Shown here: piece by piece, positions 1 through 5,576 of the stretch | Numbering within the stretch: position 1 is the first letter of the stretch | Layout: the number at the start of each line of letters is the position of its first letter | Assembly: GCA_023433985.1 (NCBI GenBank) | Contig: JAEYTN010000258.1 | Coordinates: 1-5,680, forward strand | Source: Pseudomonadota bacterium | Lineage (GTDB): Bacteria; Pseudomonadota; Alphaproteobacteria; Rhizobiales; Devosiaceae | Reading direction: 5' to 3' | DNA length: 5,680 nt | The notes under the pieces: generated by a model | What the model was told of the DNA's origin: nothing | The model's input: the letters and a program-made list of their open reading frames with translations, nothing else | The model's database searches: none | Translations under genes and position numbers: made by a program

Positions 1-531
1 TGGACGGCTGGTGAAGCGCGACGGCACCTCGCCGAAGGTGATTGCGGCGATGTGGACGAGCCCGGCATCGAGCGCGCGGTAGACGGTGTCCCACGGCCGG
101 GCGAGGCTCACATCGGGCATGATCTGCCGCGAGCCGATGTCGATGCCGGGCGCGTGCTCGGCGAGGTGCGCAAGCAGCCTGGGCAGCGCAACGATGGCGC
201 TGCCGTCGGGCGAACCGACCACGAAGCGGCGGTGGCTCGTGGCCGGATCGAACGGCTCGGCGCTCGCGACCACGGAGCGGACGCGCGCGAGGATGTCGGC
301 GATCGGCTCGGCCAGCGCCTTGGCCCGCTCGGTGGGGACCACGCCGCGCGGCACCTTGAGGAACAGCGGATCGTTGAGTTGCGCACGGAGGCGCCCGAGC
401 CCGTGGCTGACGGCCGAGGGGGACAGGTTCAGCCGCTCCGCCGCCCGGCCGACATGGCGCTCGCGCAGCACCGTCTCGAACAGCACCAAGAGGTTGAGGT
501 CGGTCCGGGAGAGATCAATCTCGTGCACCAT
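1..531 (-). CDS. LysR-type transcriptional regulator, C-terminus beyond the left edge
   Basis: Only the first 177 residues are present and the frame is open to base 1. The protein starts MVHEIDLSRTDLNLLVLF and carries a winged helix-turn-helix at about residues 19-67 (RHVGRAAERLNLSPSAVSH, then NDPLFLKVPRGVVPT). This is the classic LysR DNA-binding domain, followed by a linker helix and the start of the effector-binding domain from about residue 100. The ATG at 531 is the only reasonable start, because an in-frame TGA lies seven codons upstream (GTG, the next codon, is the only close alternative). No Shine-Dalgarno sequence precedes it, and a sigma70-like -10 box ends just 9 nt upstream, so the mRNA may be nearly leaderless. 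It is a paralogue of the regulator at 2445-3395, with 52 of the first 67 residues identical by hand alignment. It is divergent from the 616-1085 genes and probably controls them and itself. The family assignment is firm; ligand and targets are unknown. Confidence 0.95.
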   Translation of the reverse strand, partial: MVHEIDLSRTDLNLLVLFETVLRERHVGRAAERLNLSPSAVSHGLGRLRAQLNDPLFLKVPRGVVPTERAKALAEPIADILARVRSVVASAEPFDPATSHRRFVVGSPDGSAIVALPRLLAHLAEHAPGIDIGSRQIMPDVSLARPWDTVYRALDAGLVHIAAITFGEVPSRFTSRP

Positions 532-552
532 ATCGGTGAAATCATATCACTG
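529..552. promoter_or_regulatory. Putative LysR operator: 14-nt direct repeat over the -10 and start codon
   Basis: On the plus strand the units CATATCGGTG (529-538) and CATATCACTG (543-552) are separated by AAAT. The first unit contains the complement of the LysR start codon. Within the element, T537 and A549 form a T-N11-A LysR-type box with GTGA/TCAC arms (536-539 and 547-550). The position over the regulator's own -10 box suggests negative autoregulation, as is usual in this family. The element could also act as an upstream activation site for the plus-strand genes, since its centre lies about 73 bp from the ATG at 616. A near-identical element occurs at 3393-3416. Binding has not been shown. 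Confidence 0.55.
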
Positions 553-569
553 GCTGCATGACGCCTCAA
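541..569 (-). promoter_or_regulatory. Sigma70-like promoter of the left LysR gene
   Basis: Read on the minus strand, TTGAGG (569-564) is separated by 17 bp from TATGAT (546-541). These match the TTGACA/TATAAT consensus at 4 of 6 and 5 of 6 positions, with ideal spacing. The expected transcription start, about 7 nt past the -10, falls near 534, leaving a leader of about 3 nt before the ATG at 531. The same boxes, spacing and distance to the start codon recur before the paralogue at 3395, which makes chance unlikely. Promoter activity is inferred. Confidence 0.68.
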
Positions 570-615
570 TCTGGCATCCACTGCGCGGCGGGCGGCACCC
601 TGACGGAGACTTCAC

Positions 616-804
616 ATGTACGGTCATTTCATCCTGATCGGCGACCGCCTGGAGCGCTACAAGGTCGATCCCCGCATCACCTCCCTGCCCGAGCGCCCGC
701 CGCGCCGGCCGCGCCGGCCGCGCGGCGGCGGTCGCCGTGCGACACCGGTCGAGCCGGTGAGCGACGTCGAGCTCTTCCTCCGCAATGGCGGCTTTTCGGG
801 CTGA
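616..804 (+). CDS. Small hypothetical protein with Arg/Pro-rich centre (62 aa)
   Basis: I do not recognise this protein. The N-terminal segment MYGHFILIGDRLERYKVDPR looks like a short structured stretch. The middle (about residues 26-41) is a basic, low-complexity PPRRPRRPRGGGRR linker encoded by a 9-nt repeat, and the tail VEPVSDVELFLRNGGFSG is mildly acidic and hydrophobic. There is no signal peptide or membrane helix. Support for a real gene: GGAG at 605-608 with 7-nt spacing to the ATG, strongly G/C-biased third positions, and a stop codon (802-804) sharing its last base with the AAGGAGG ribosome-binding site of the next gene, as in translationally coupled pairs. It is the first gene transcribed away from the left LysR regulator and is probably co-transcribed with the ABM-fold gene. 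The alternative is a non-functional leader ORF that only sets up coupling. Confidence 0.6.
   Translation: MYGHFILIGDRLERYKVDPRITSLPERPPRRPRRPRGGGRRATPVEPVSDVELFLRNGGFSG
701..724 (+). repeat. Short 9-nt tandem repeat encoding Arg-Arg-Pro units
   Basis: CGCGCCGGC occurs twice in tandem (701-709 and 710-718) with a partial third copy up to about 724. Because the period is a multiple of three it keeps the reading frame and encodes RRPRRPR in the centre of the 62-residue protein. It is a likely site of length variation between strains, and its all-GC composition could form strong secondary structure in the mRNA. Confidence 0.55.
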
Positions 805-810
805 AGGAGG
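804..810 (+). promoter_or_regulatory. Strong Shine-Dalgarno AAGGAGG fixing the ABM start
   Basis: AAGGAGG lies 5 nt before the ATG at 816 and its first A is the last base of the TGA closing the upstream small gene. It decides the start of the ABM-fold protein: the frame stays open back to 558, but the longer version has no such site and its extra residues overlap the small gene in another frame. The arrangement suggests that ribosomes finishing the first gene reinitiate on the second. Confidence 0.85.
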
Positions 811-815
811 CCAAG

Positions 816-1085
816 ATGGCAGTGATGATGATTACGGACGTCGAGGGCCAGACCATCGAGGGCTACCAGCGCGTCCTCGAAATCGTGCGGCCTCATTACG
901 ACGAAGCCCCGGGCTTCGTGATGCACTCGAGCTACCCCACGCCCGAATGCCTGCGCATCGTGGAGGTGTGGGAGAGCCGCGAGGACGCGGGGAAGTTCTT
1001 CGCCACCCACGTGGCACCGAACCTGCCCAAGGGCGTCCACCCGAAGGCGAAGTTCGAGCCCCTGCATGCGCTGGTGACGCGCTGA
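816..1085 (+). CDS. Antibiotic biosynthesis monooxygenase (ABM)-like small protein
   Basis: This 89-residue protein has the length and layout of a single ABM (dimeric alpha/beta-barrel) domain. It has an N-terminal strand (MAVMMITDVEG), a helix (IEGYQRVLEIVRPHY, 14-28), a strand with GFVMHSSY (33-40), the characteristic LRIVEVWESREDAGKFF (46-62), and a closing strand KFEPLHALVT (79-88). Family members are cytoplasmic homodimers that oxidise quinols or polyketide aromatics without a cofactor, degrade haem, or have no proven activity. The aromatic and histidine residues H37, W52, F61, F62 and H65 could line the pocket but do not define a substrate. It follows the 62-residue gene and precedes a terminator, so the pair forms a short operon divergent from the left LysR regulator. 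Assignment to the fold is fairly confident; enzymatic activity is a guess. Confidence 0.82.
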   Translation: MAVMMITDVEGQTIEGYQRVLEIVRPHYDEAPGFVMHSSYPTPECLRIVEVWESREDAGKFFATHVAPNLPKGVHPKAKFEPLHALVTR

Positions 1086-1140
1086 CGGTTTCTGCGCCGG
1101 TGGTGGCTGGCGTTTGCTGCGCTCCACATCGCCGCCGGTC

Positions 1141-1180
1141 GGCAGAAGGGGCCCGGGAGCGATCCCGGGCCCTTCTTGCC
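1141..1180 (+). terminator. Rho-independent-type hairpin after the ABM gene
   Basis: GGGCCCGGGA (1149-1158) and TCCCGGGCCC (1163-1172) form a perfect 10-bp stem with a GCGA loop. Past a bulged G1148, AGAA pairs with TTCT, and past a bulged T1177, GGC (1141-1143) pairs with GCC (1178-1180). A short TTCTT follows the core on the plus strand; there is no long U tract. It begins 55 nt after the ABM stop and separates that operon from the MFS gene. The same core stem recurs at 4387-4410. Confidence 0.8.
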
Positions 1181-1249
1181 TGCGACGAGGCGGGAATGGC
1201 GGTCGGCTGCAGTTTCGCGTAGTGGCTTGGGCGCCAGCCCGAGTCCCCG

Positions 1250-2473
1250 ATGTCTGAATCCCCTGCCGCCCACACGCCCCTCAAGGGGTCGAGCCCGTTC
1301 ATCACCGGCCTCGGCATCGCCCAGATCTGTTCGTGGGGGTCGCTCTATTACAGCTTTCCGCAGATCGCGGCGGCGATGGAAGTCGATCTGGGCTGGACCA
1401 GCACGCAGATCTATGGCGCCGCCACCGCCGGCATGCTGCTTTCGGCGCTTGCCGCCGTGCCGGTGGGCACCGCCATCGACCGCGGCTACGGCAAGTGGGT
1501 GATGACGGGCGGCTCGATCGTGGCCGGGCTGCTGCTGCTGGCCTGGAGCGGCGTGGGCGACCTGATCCCCTTCTACCTGTTCGTCGCCGGCATCGGCATC
1601 ATGCAGGCGGCGACGCTCTATGAACCGACCTTCGCGGTGATCGCCCGGCGGGCCGGGCCGTTGCGGGCGCGCGCCGGCATCACGGCGGTCACGCTCTGGG
1701 CAGGGTTCGCGTCGTCGGCCTTCTTTCCGCTGGTCGAGTTGCTGATGGGCTATGTGGGCTGGCGTGGGACGCTGCAGATCCTCGGCGTCCTCAACATCGT
1801 GGTCTGCGCCGGGCTCTATTTCCTGGTGATCGAACCGGCCAAGGATCACTACCGGCCCACGCGGACGGCGGGCAGAGCGAGCAATGCACCGCTGCTGGCG
1901 GCGCTCAGGCGGCCCGTGTTCTGGGCGCTGGCGATGTCGCTGGCCTTCTTCGCCATGTTCTTTTCGGCGCTGACCTATCACCTCTACCCCATGCTGCAGC
2001 AGCGCGGGCTCGACGCGACCGGCATCGTCTTCGCCATGGCGCTGATCGGGCCTGCGCAGGTGGGCGGCCGCTTCCTCATCAGCATTTTCGCGCCGAAGAT
2101 CACCGCGCGCCTACTCGGCTCGGTAGTCGTGCTCTGCTTCCCCGCCTGCATCCTGGTGCTGCTGCTCGGGCCGGCCTGGCTGTGGATCGCGTGCCTTGCG
2201 ACCGTGATCTACGGCACGGGGACGGGGATCATGACCATCGTGCGCGGCATCGCCGTGCCAGAGATGATCTCGCACGAAAGCTACGGCGCGATCTCGGGCG
2301 CCATCAGCACCGGGATGGTGCTGGCGCGGGCAGTGGGACCGCTCGCCGCGGCGTGGATCGCGCTCGAGACCGGCGGCTACACGGCGACGCTGCTCGCCAT
2401 GCTGGCGGTTGGCATCGCCATCGTGCTCTGCTTCTGGGCGGCGGCTAGAGCGGCTGGGGCGCGCGCTTCGTAA
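1250..2473 (+). CDS. Major facilitator superfamily transporter (12 TM)
   Basis: This 407-residue protein has the length and hydrophobic pattern of a 12-helix MFS carrier. Helices run from about residue 17, with a polar central loop at about 196-215 (EPAKDHYRPTRTAGRASN) splitting two six-helix halves. The MFS motif A in the loop between helices 2 and 3 reads GTAIDRGYGK (73-82), with the expected D77 and R78. YEPTFAVIARR (124-134) resembles the helix-4 region of monocarboxylate/oxalate-type MFS proteins, so an organic anion is one possible substrate, but this is weak inference. The ATG at 1250 lacks a clear Shine-Dalgarno, and no convincing promoter is visible in 1181-1249; read-through of the preceding terminator is possible. 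The last 29 bp overlap the end of the convergent LysR gene. Proximity to two LysR genes suggests, without proving, shared control. Confidence 0.93.
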   Translation: MSESPAAHTPLKGSSPFITGLGIAQICSWGSLYYSFPQIAAAMEVDLGWTSTQIYGAATAGMLLSALAAVPVGTAIDRGYGKWVMTGGSIVAGLLLLAWSGVGDLIPFYLFVAGIGIMQAATLYEPTFAVIARRAGPLRARAGITAVTLWAGFASSAFFPLVELLMGYVGWRGTLQILGVLNIVVCAGLYFLVIEPAKDHYRPTRTAGRASNAPLLAALRRPVFWALAMSLAFFAMFFSALTYHLYPMLQQRGLDATGIVFAMALIGPAQVGGRFLISIFAPKITARLLGSVVVLCFPACILVLLLGPAWLWIACLATVIYGTGTGIMTIVRGIAVPEMISHESYGAISGAISTGMVLARAVGPLAAAWIALETGGYTATLLAMLAVGIAIVLCFWAAARAAGARAS

Positions 2474-3395
2474 CCTCGGCCAGGAGGTCGATCAGCCAGC
2501 TGATGCCGGCATCCATGGTCGCGGCGCGCGGGGCCACGACGAACAGGCGCGACTGACCGATCGGGGTGGGCAAAGGCGAGGCAACGCTCTCGACGCCGAA
2601 GCGCCGGCTCTGCATGGTCACGAAGCGCGACGGCAGCGCCGAGATCAGGTCGGTTTCTGCCACGACGCCCATCGCGAACATGAAATGCGGGACGGTGAGC
2701 GCGATGCGGCGGCGGCGGCCGAGCTCGGCCAGCGCATCGTCGACAAAGCCGTGCGCGTCGCCCTGCTGCGACACAACCACGTGCTCCATGGCGCAGAAGT
2801 TATCGAGGCTCGGGTCCTTGCCGAAGGGGTGACCGGCCCGCATCGCGATGACGAACTCCTCCTCGAACAGCGGCACGGCCGAGAACCGCGCCGGCGGCCG
2901 CTCGACAGGCAGCACGGCGACATCGATCACCCGGTCGTCGAGCTCGACCAGGGCCAAGTCCCAGCTGCGGGCGGGAGCCGGCAGGATCTGGCGGATGCCG
3001 ATGTCGATGCCGGGCGCCTGATCTCGGACGGCGGCGAGGAGCGGTGGCAGGAAGCCGGCGGCCACGCCATCGGGCGCGCCGAGCATGAACCGGCGGCGCG
3101 AAGTGGCGGGGTCGAACGGCTCGGCCGAGGCGATGATGCTGCTCGCCCGCGCCAACAGGTCGGCGATGGGAAGCGCCAGTTGCTCGGCCCGCGCGGTGGG
3201 CACGACGCCCTTGGGGGTGCGCAGGAACAGCGGATCGTTGAGCAGTCGCCTGAGCCGCGTGAGGCTGTGGCTCACCGCCGAGGGCGAGAGGTTGAGCCGC
3301 TCCGCGGCGCGGGCAACGTGACGCTCCTCCAGCACGACCTGGAACAGGACGAGCAGGTTGAGGTCGGCGCGGGATAAATCACTTTCGCTCAGCAT
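2445..3395 (-). CDS. LysR-type transcriptional regulator (full length, 316 aa)
   Basis: The protein has the usual LysR length. Residues 11-68 form the winged helix-turn-helix (RHVARAAERLNLSPSAVSHSLTRLRRLLNDPLF), followed by a linker helix to about 95 and a periplasmic-binding-protein-like effector domain (about 101-310; FMLGAPDGVAAGFLPPLLAAV, then APGIDIGIRQI). The style is close to the NodD/NahR/LinR branch, many of which sense aromatic ligands; that is family knowledge, not evidence for this protein. The ATG at 3395 is chosen because an in-frame TGA occurs upstream with no other usual start between. There is no Shine-Dalgarno, and a -10 box ends 9 nt before the ATG, predicting a nearly leaderless mRNA. 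It is a close paralogue of the regulator at 1-531, divergent from the NmrA-like gene (likely target) and convergent with the MFS gene, overlapping it by 29 bp. Confidence 0.96.
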   Translation of the reverse strand: MLSESDLSRADLNLLVLFQVVLEERHVARAAERLNLSPSAVSHSLTRLRRLLNDPLFLRTPKGVVPTARAEQLALPIADLLARASSIIASAEPFDPATSRRRFMLGAPDGVAAGFLPPLLAAVRDQAPGIDIGIRQILPAPARSWDLALVELDDRVIDVAVLPVERPPARFSAVPLFEEEFVIAMRAGHPFGKDPSLDNFCAMEHVVVSQQGDAHGFVDDALAELGRRRRIALTVPHFMFAMGVVAETDLISALPSRFVTMQSRRFGVESVASPLPTPIGQSRLFVVAPRAATMDAGISWLIDLLAEVTKRAPQPL

Positions 3396-3416
3396 ATCAC
3401 TGAAATCATACCACTG
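3393..3416. promoter_or_regulatory. Putative LysR operator: 14-nt direct repeat, second copy
   Basis: On the plus strand CATATCACTG (3393-3402) and CATACCACTG (3407-3416) are separated by AAAT, a 9-of-10 direct repeat with 14-nt period. The left unit includes the complement of the LysR start codon and the right unit lies over the -10 box. T3401 and A3413 form a T-N11-A arrangement (TG, 9 nt, CA). The matching element at 529-552 has the same unit, spacer and position. This fits autorepression by the LysR protein and possible activation of the gene starting at 3473, 57 bp to the right. Which of the two paralogues binds is unknown. Confidence 0.57.
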
Positions 3417-3433
3417 TATTCATCGAGCTTCAA
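3405..3433 (-). promoter_or_regulatory. Sigma70-like promoter of the right LysR gene
   Basis: On the minus strand, TTGAAG (3433-3428) and TATGAT (3410-3405) are 17 bp apart and match consensus at 4 of 6 and 5 of 6 positions. The -10 box ends 9 nt before the ATG at 3395, so transcription should start around 3398, leaving about 3 nt of leader. Its geometry is identical to the promoter at 541-569, although the spacer between the two boxes is largely diverged. Activity is inferred. Confidence 0.68.
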
Positions 3434-3472
3434 AGCCGACCCTCCGGGCATTCAAGCAACGGAGACCGACAG

Positions 3473-4381
3473 ATGTCGCTCAACCACCGCAAAGTCCTCG
3501 TCACCAGCGCCGCCGGCGCCCAGGGGCGAGCCATTGTCGCCCAGCTGCTCGAGGCTGGCGCCACGCCCCGCGTGCTGATGCGCGAGCACTCGGCCAACCC
3601 CTTCGGCGATGGCGTAGAGATCGCCTGGGGCGACCTCGGCGACCGGGGCAGCCTGACCCGTGCGAGCATCGGCATCGACGCCATGGCACTCACCCTGCCC
3701 CAGGTGCATGATCGCCAGGCCGTGGTCCGCTACGGCCGCAATGCGGTCGATGCGGCTGCGGCGGCAGGGGTTCCGCACATCGTCTTCAACGCCAGCGGCT
3801 CCGTCGCCGCCGGCTCGGGCGTGGGGATGATGGAGGCGAAGGCCGAGGTGATGGGGCACCTCAACTCGGCGGGCGTTGCCTTCACCGTGCTGATCCCGAC
3901 GATCTACATGGACAACCTGCTGCTGCCATCCGCCCTGCCCTCCATCCTCAGCGGCGTGCTCGCCTATCCGCTGAGCGTCGGATGCCGGGTGAGCTGGCTG
4001 AGCCGCGACGACCTCGGAGCCTGCGTCGTTGGCGCGCTGCAGCGCCCCGATCTGGCGGGGAGCGTGTTCCACCTGGGTGGGCCTGACGCGCTGACCGGGC
4101 CGGAGCTTGTGGCGATGCTGAGTGAGGCGATCGGCCGGCATGTCGGCTACCTGCCGGTGCCGCCGTCGGAGTTCGGTCAGCGGCTGAACCGGGTCCTCGG
4201 GGAGGGGGTGGGCGACCAGATCGCGGCGCACTATGCCTGGTACGACAGCCAGCCCGTCTCGCCGCTGGCGGTCGACGGGTCGGTGGCGGCCAGGGCGCTG
4301 TCGGTGCGGCTGCGCAGCCTGCGCGAATGGGCGGCCTCGCAGGATTGGCGGGCACTGGCCGCCCAGGCCGAGGCCGCCTGA
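3473..4381 (+). CDS. NmrA-like NAD(P)-binding protein, atypical short-chain dehydrogenase
   Basis: This 302-residue protein has a Rossmann fold from its first strand (KVLVTSAAGAQGRAIVAQLLEAG, residues 7-29). The dinucleotide loop reads S12-A-A-G15-A-Q-G18, so the first glycine of the usual GxxGxxG is serine, a variant within the atypical families. R37 after the second strand (TPRVLMRE) would suit NADP(H), and GDLGD (53-57) is the usual acidic turn. KAEVMGHLNSAGVAFTVLIPTIYMDN (123-148) matches the NmrA/quinone-reductase-like pattern of a lysine followed by the P-x-x-[FY]-M-[ED]-N stretch. No canonical YxxxK active site is evident, so it could be a quinone- or aldehyde-type reductase or a redox-sensing protein. 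The ATG at 3473 is preceded by GGAG with 8-nt spacing. The gene stands alone between a divergent LysR gene and a terminator hairpin and is the obvious candidate target of that regulator. Substrate unknown. Confidence 0.9.
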   Translation: MSLNHRKVLVTSAAGAQGRAIVAQLLEAGATPRVLMREHSANPFGDGVEIAWGDLGDRGSLTRASIGIDAMALTLPQVHDRQAVVRYGRNAVDAAAAAGVPHIVFNASGSVAAGSGVGMMEAKAEVMGHLNSAGVAFTVLIPTIYMDNLLLPSALPSILSGVLAYPLSVGCRVSWLSRDDLGACVVGALQRPDLAGSVFHLGGPDALTGPELVAMLSEAIGRHVGYLPVPPSEFGQRLNRVLGEGVGDQIAAHYAWYDSQPVSPLAVDGSVAARALSVRLRSLREWAASQDWRALAAQAEAA

Positions 4382-4386
4382 ACGAA

Positions 4387-4410
4387 GGGCCCGGGATTGC
4401 TCCCGGGCCC
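4387..4410. terminator. Bidirectional terminator hairpin between convergent genes
   Basis: GGGCCCGGGA (4387-4396) and TCCCGGGCCC (4401-4410) form a perfect 10-bp GC-rich stem closed by TTGC. It begins 6 nt after the stop of the NmrA-like gene and lies 25 nt beyond the stop of the convergent Gfo/Idh gene, so it can end transcription from both sides. There is no T tract on the plus side; on the minus side the flank reads TTCG. The stem is identical to the core of the 1141-1180 hairpin. Confidence 0.78.
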
Positions 4411-4434
4411 CGCTGCTATTGGCGGTGACGAGCC

Positions 4435-5574
4435 TCAGCGCAGCAGCGCGCGGGCGTCGTCGGGGCCGAGGGCGGCGGGGCGCTCGCAGGTGGTCTGGAG
4501 CGTGATCACCTGGCCCGTTTCGCCGGCGCGAAGGATCGAGGTCATCACGTCCACGGCGTGGAGGGCGATGTCGAGATCGCAGCGGGCGTGGCGGCCGGTC
4601 TCGAAGGCGTCGAGCATGTCCGAGAGCCCGGCATTGCGGTAGTTGGCGCGGGGCGTCGGCGTGTCGAGGCCCTGGTTGGCGACACCGAAGGGATGGTCCC
4701 ACGGCGCCAGCTTCTCCTTGGCGCCGGCACGATCGGTGATCGTCACGTCGCCGTTGAAGAAGTTCGGGTCGGGCACGTAGACCGAGCCCTCGGTGCCGTA
4801 GAGCTCGATGTTGTGGTGGCCGTGGCTCGACACGTCCCAGCTGGTGCCGAGCGTGACGATGGCGCCGTCGACGAGTTCGAGGATGGCGTGGATGGTTGTG
4901 GGCGTGCCGACCTTGACGAAGGTGCCCTTGTAGGGGCCCTCCGCCGTCACTTCACGCTCGCTGCGGGCCATGCCGGTGAAGGCCGAGACGCGCTTGACCG
5001 GGCCGACCAGGTTGATGAGGTCGGTGATGTAGTACGGGCCGAGGTCGAGGATCGGGCCGCCGCCGGGCTGGAAGAAGAAATCCGGGTTCGGATGCCAGTG
5101 CTCCATGCCGCGGCTCATCACGTGCATGGTGCCCGACGCGATGCGGCCGAGCTTGCCCGAGTCGATGATGGCGCGCGCCTGCTGGTGCGCCCCGCCGAGG
5201 AAGGTATCGGGCGCCGAGCCGACCTTGAGGTTGTGCTCGGCGGCGAGCGCCTTGAGCTGGATGCCCTCCTCCACCGAGAGCACGAACGGCTTCTCGGAAT
5301 AGGCATGTTTGCCGGCCGAGAGGATGTTCTTGGAAACCTCGAAATGCGCCGCCGGGACCGTGAGGTTCACGATCACGTCGATCTCGGAGTTCTTGAGCAG
5401 CTCGTCGGGCGTCTGCGCGGCGACCTTGTACTCCTCGGCGCGCTTCTTGGCGGCCTCGGGGATCACGTCGGCGATGGCGCGGACTTCGAGGTTCTTGAAC
5501 AGCGGCGCAAGGCGCAGGTAGGCGGCCGAGATATTGCCGGCACCCATGATGCCGACGCCATAGGTCTTTGCCAT
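4435..5574 (-). CDS. Gfo/Idh/MocA family oxidoreductase
   Basis: This 379-residue protein is a typical cytoplasmic NAD(P)-dependent sugar or cyclitol dehydrogenase. The N-terminal Rossmann domain carries YGVGIMGAGNIS (5-16; GAGNIS is the dinucleotide loop), a D36 at the end of the second strand (AIADV) and the family hallmark EKP at 94-96 with the expected catalytic K95. The C-terminal alpha/beta domain begins near 125 and includes GGGPILDLGPYYITDL (171-186). In many relatives this segment reads GGG-x-x-x-D-x-G-x-H-x-x-D; here tyrosine (Y181) replaces the usual catalytic-region histidine, as in a subset of the family, so the exact reaction cannot be deduced. The start at 5574 follows the stop of the upstream gene by 2 nt, with GGAG inside that gene's end acting as ribosome-binding site. 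The pairing with a sugar-phosphate isomerase/epimerase points to carbohydrate or inositol-type catabolism. Confidence 0.95.
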   Translation of the reverse strand: MAKTYGVGIMGAGNISAAYLRLAPLFKNLEVRAIADVIPEAAKKRAEEYKVAAQTPDELLKNSEIDVIVNLTVPAAHFEVSKNILSAGKHAYSEKPFVLSVEEGIQLKALAAEHNLKVGSAPDTFLGGAHQQARAIIDSGKLGRIASGTMHVMSRGMEHWHPNPDFFFQPGGGPILDLGPYYITDLINLVGPVKRVSAFTGMARSEREVTAEGPYKGTFVKVGTPTTIHAILELVDGAIVTLGTSWDVSSHGHHNIELYGTEGSVYVPDPNFFNGDVTITDRAGAKEKLAPWDHPFGVANQGLDTPTPRANYRNAGLSDMLDAFETGRHARCDLDIALHAVDVMTSILRAGETGQVITLQTTCERPAALGPDDARALLR

Positions 5575-5576
5575 TC

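Noticed and set aside
52..561. Plus-strand open frames opposite the left LysR gene (52-561 and 86-637)
   Set aside because: They are antisense to a clear LysR coding region; the translations are rich in Arg, Gly, Asp and His and match no family. High GC content keeps such frames open.
558..815. N-terminal extension of the ABM-fold protein back to an ATG at 558 (175 aa in total)
   Set aside because: The added residues are low-complexity Arg/Pro/Ala sequence without family resemblance. The extension overlaps the better-supported small gene in another frame, and the strong AAGGAGG at 804-810 fixes the start at 816.
1181..1249. Possible promoter for the MFS gene (TTGCCT at 1176-1181)
   Set aside because: No acceptable -10 box lies 15-19 bp downstream, so I cannot support a promoter here.
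932..1981. Long minus-strand open frame opposite the ABM and MFS genes
   Set aside because: The translation is dominated by R, H, D, G, Q and E without domains, while the opposite strand encodes an evident 12-helix transporter.
2409..3377. Plus-strand open frame opposite the right LysR gene
   Set aside because: It is a compositional shadow of the LysR gene, with repetitive Gly/Arg/Asp/His content and no domain.
3452..4702. Minus-strand open frame opposite the NmrA-like gene
   Set aside because: It runs through the terminator hairpin and into the Gfo/Idh gene in the wrong frame, and its translation is low-complexity.
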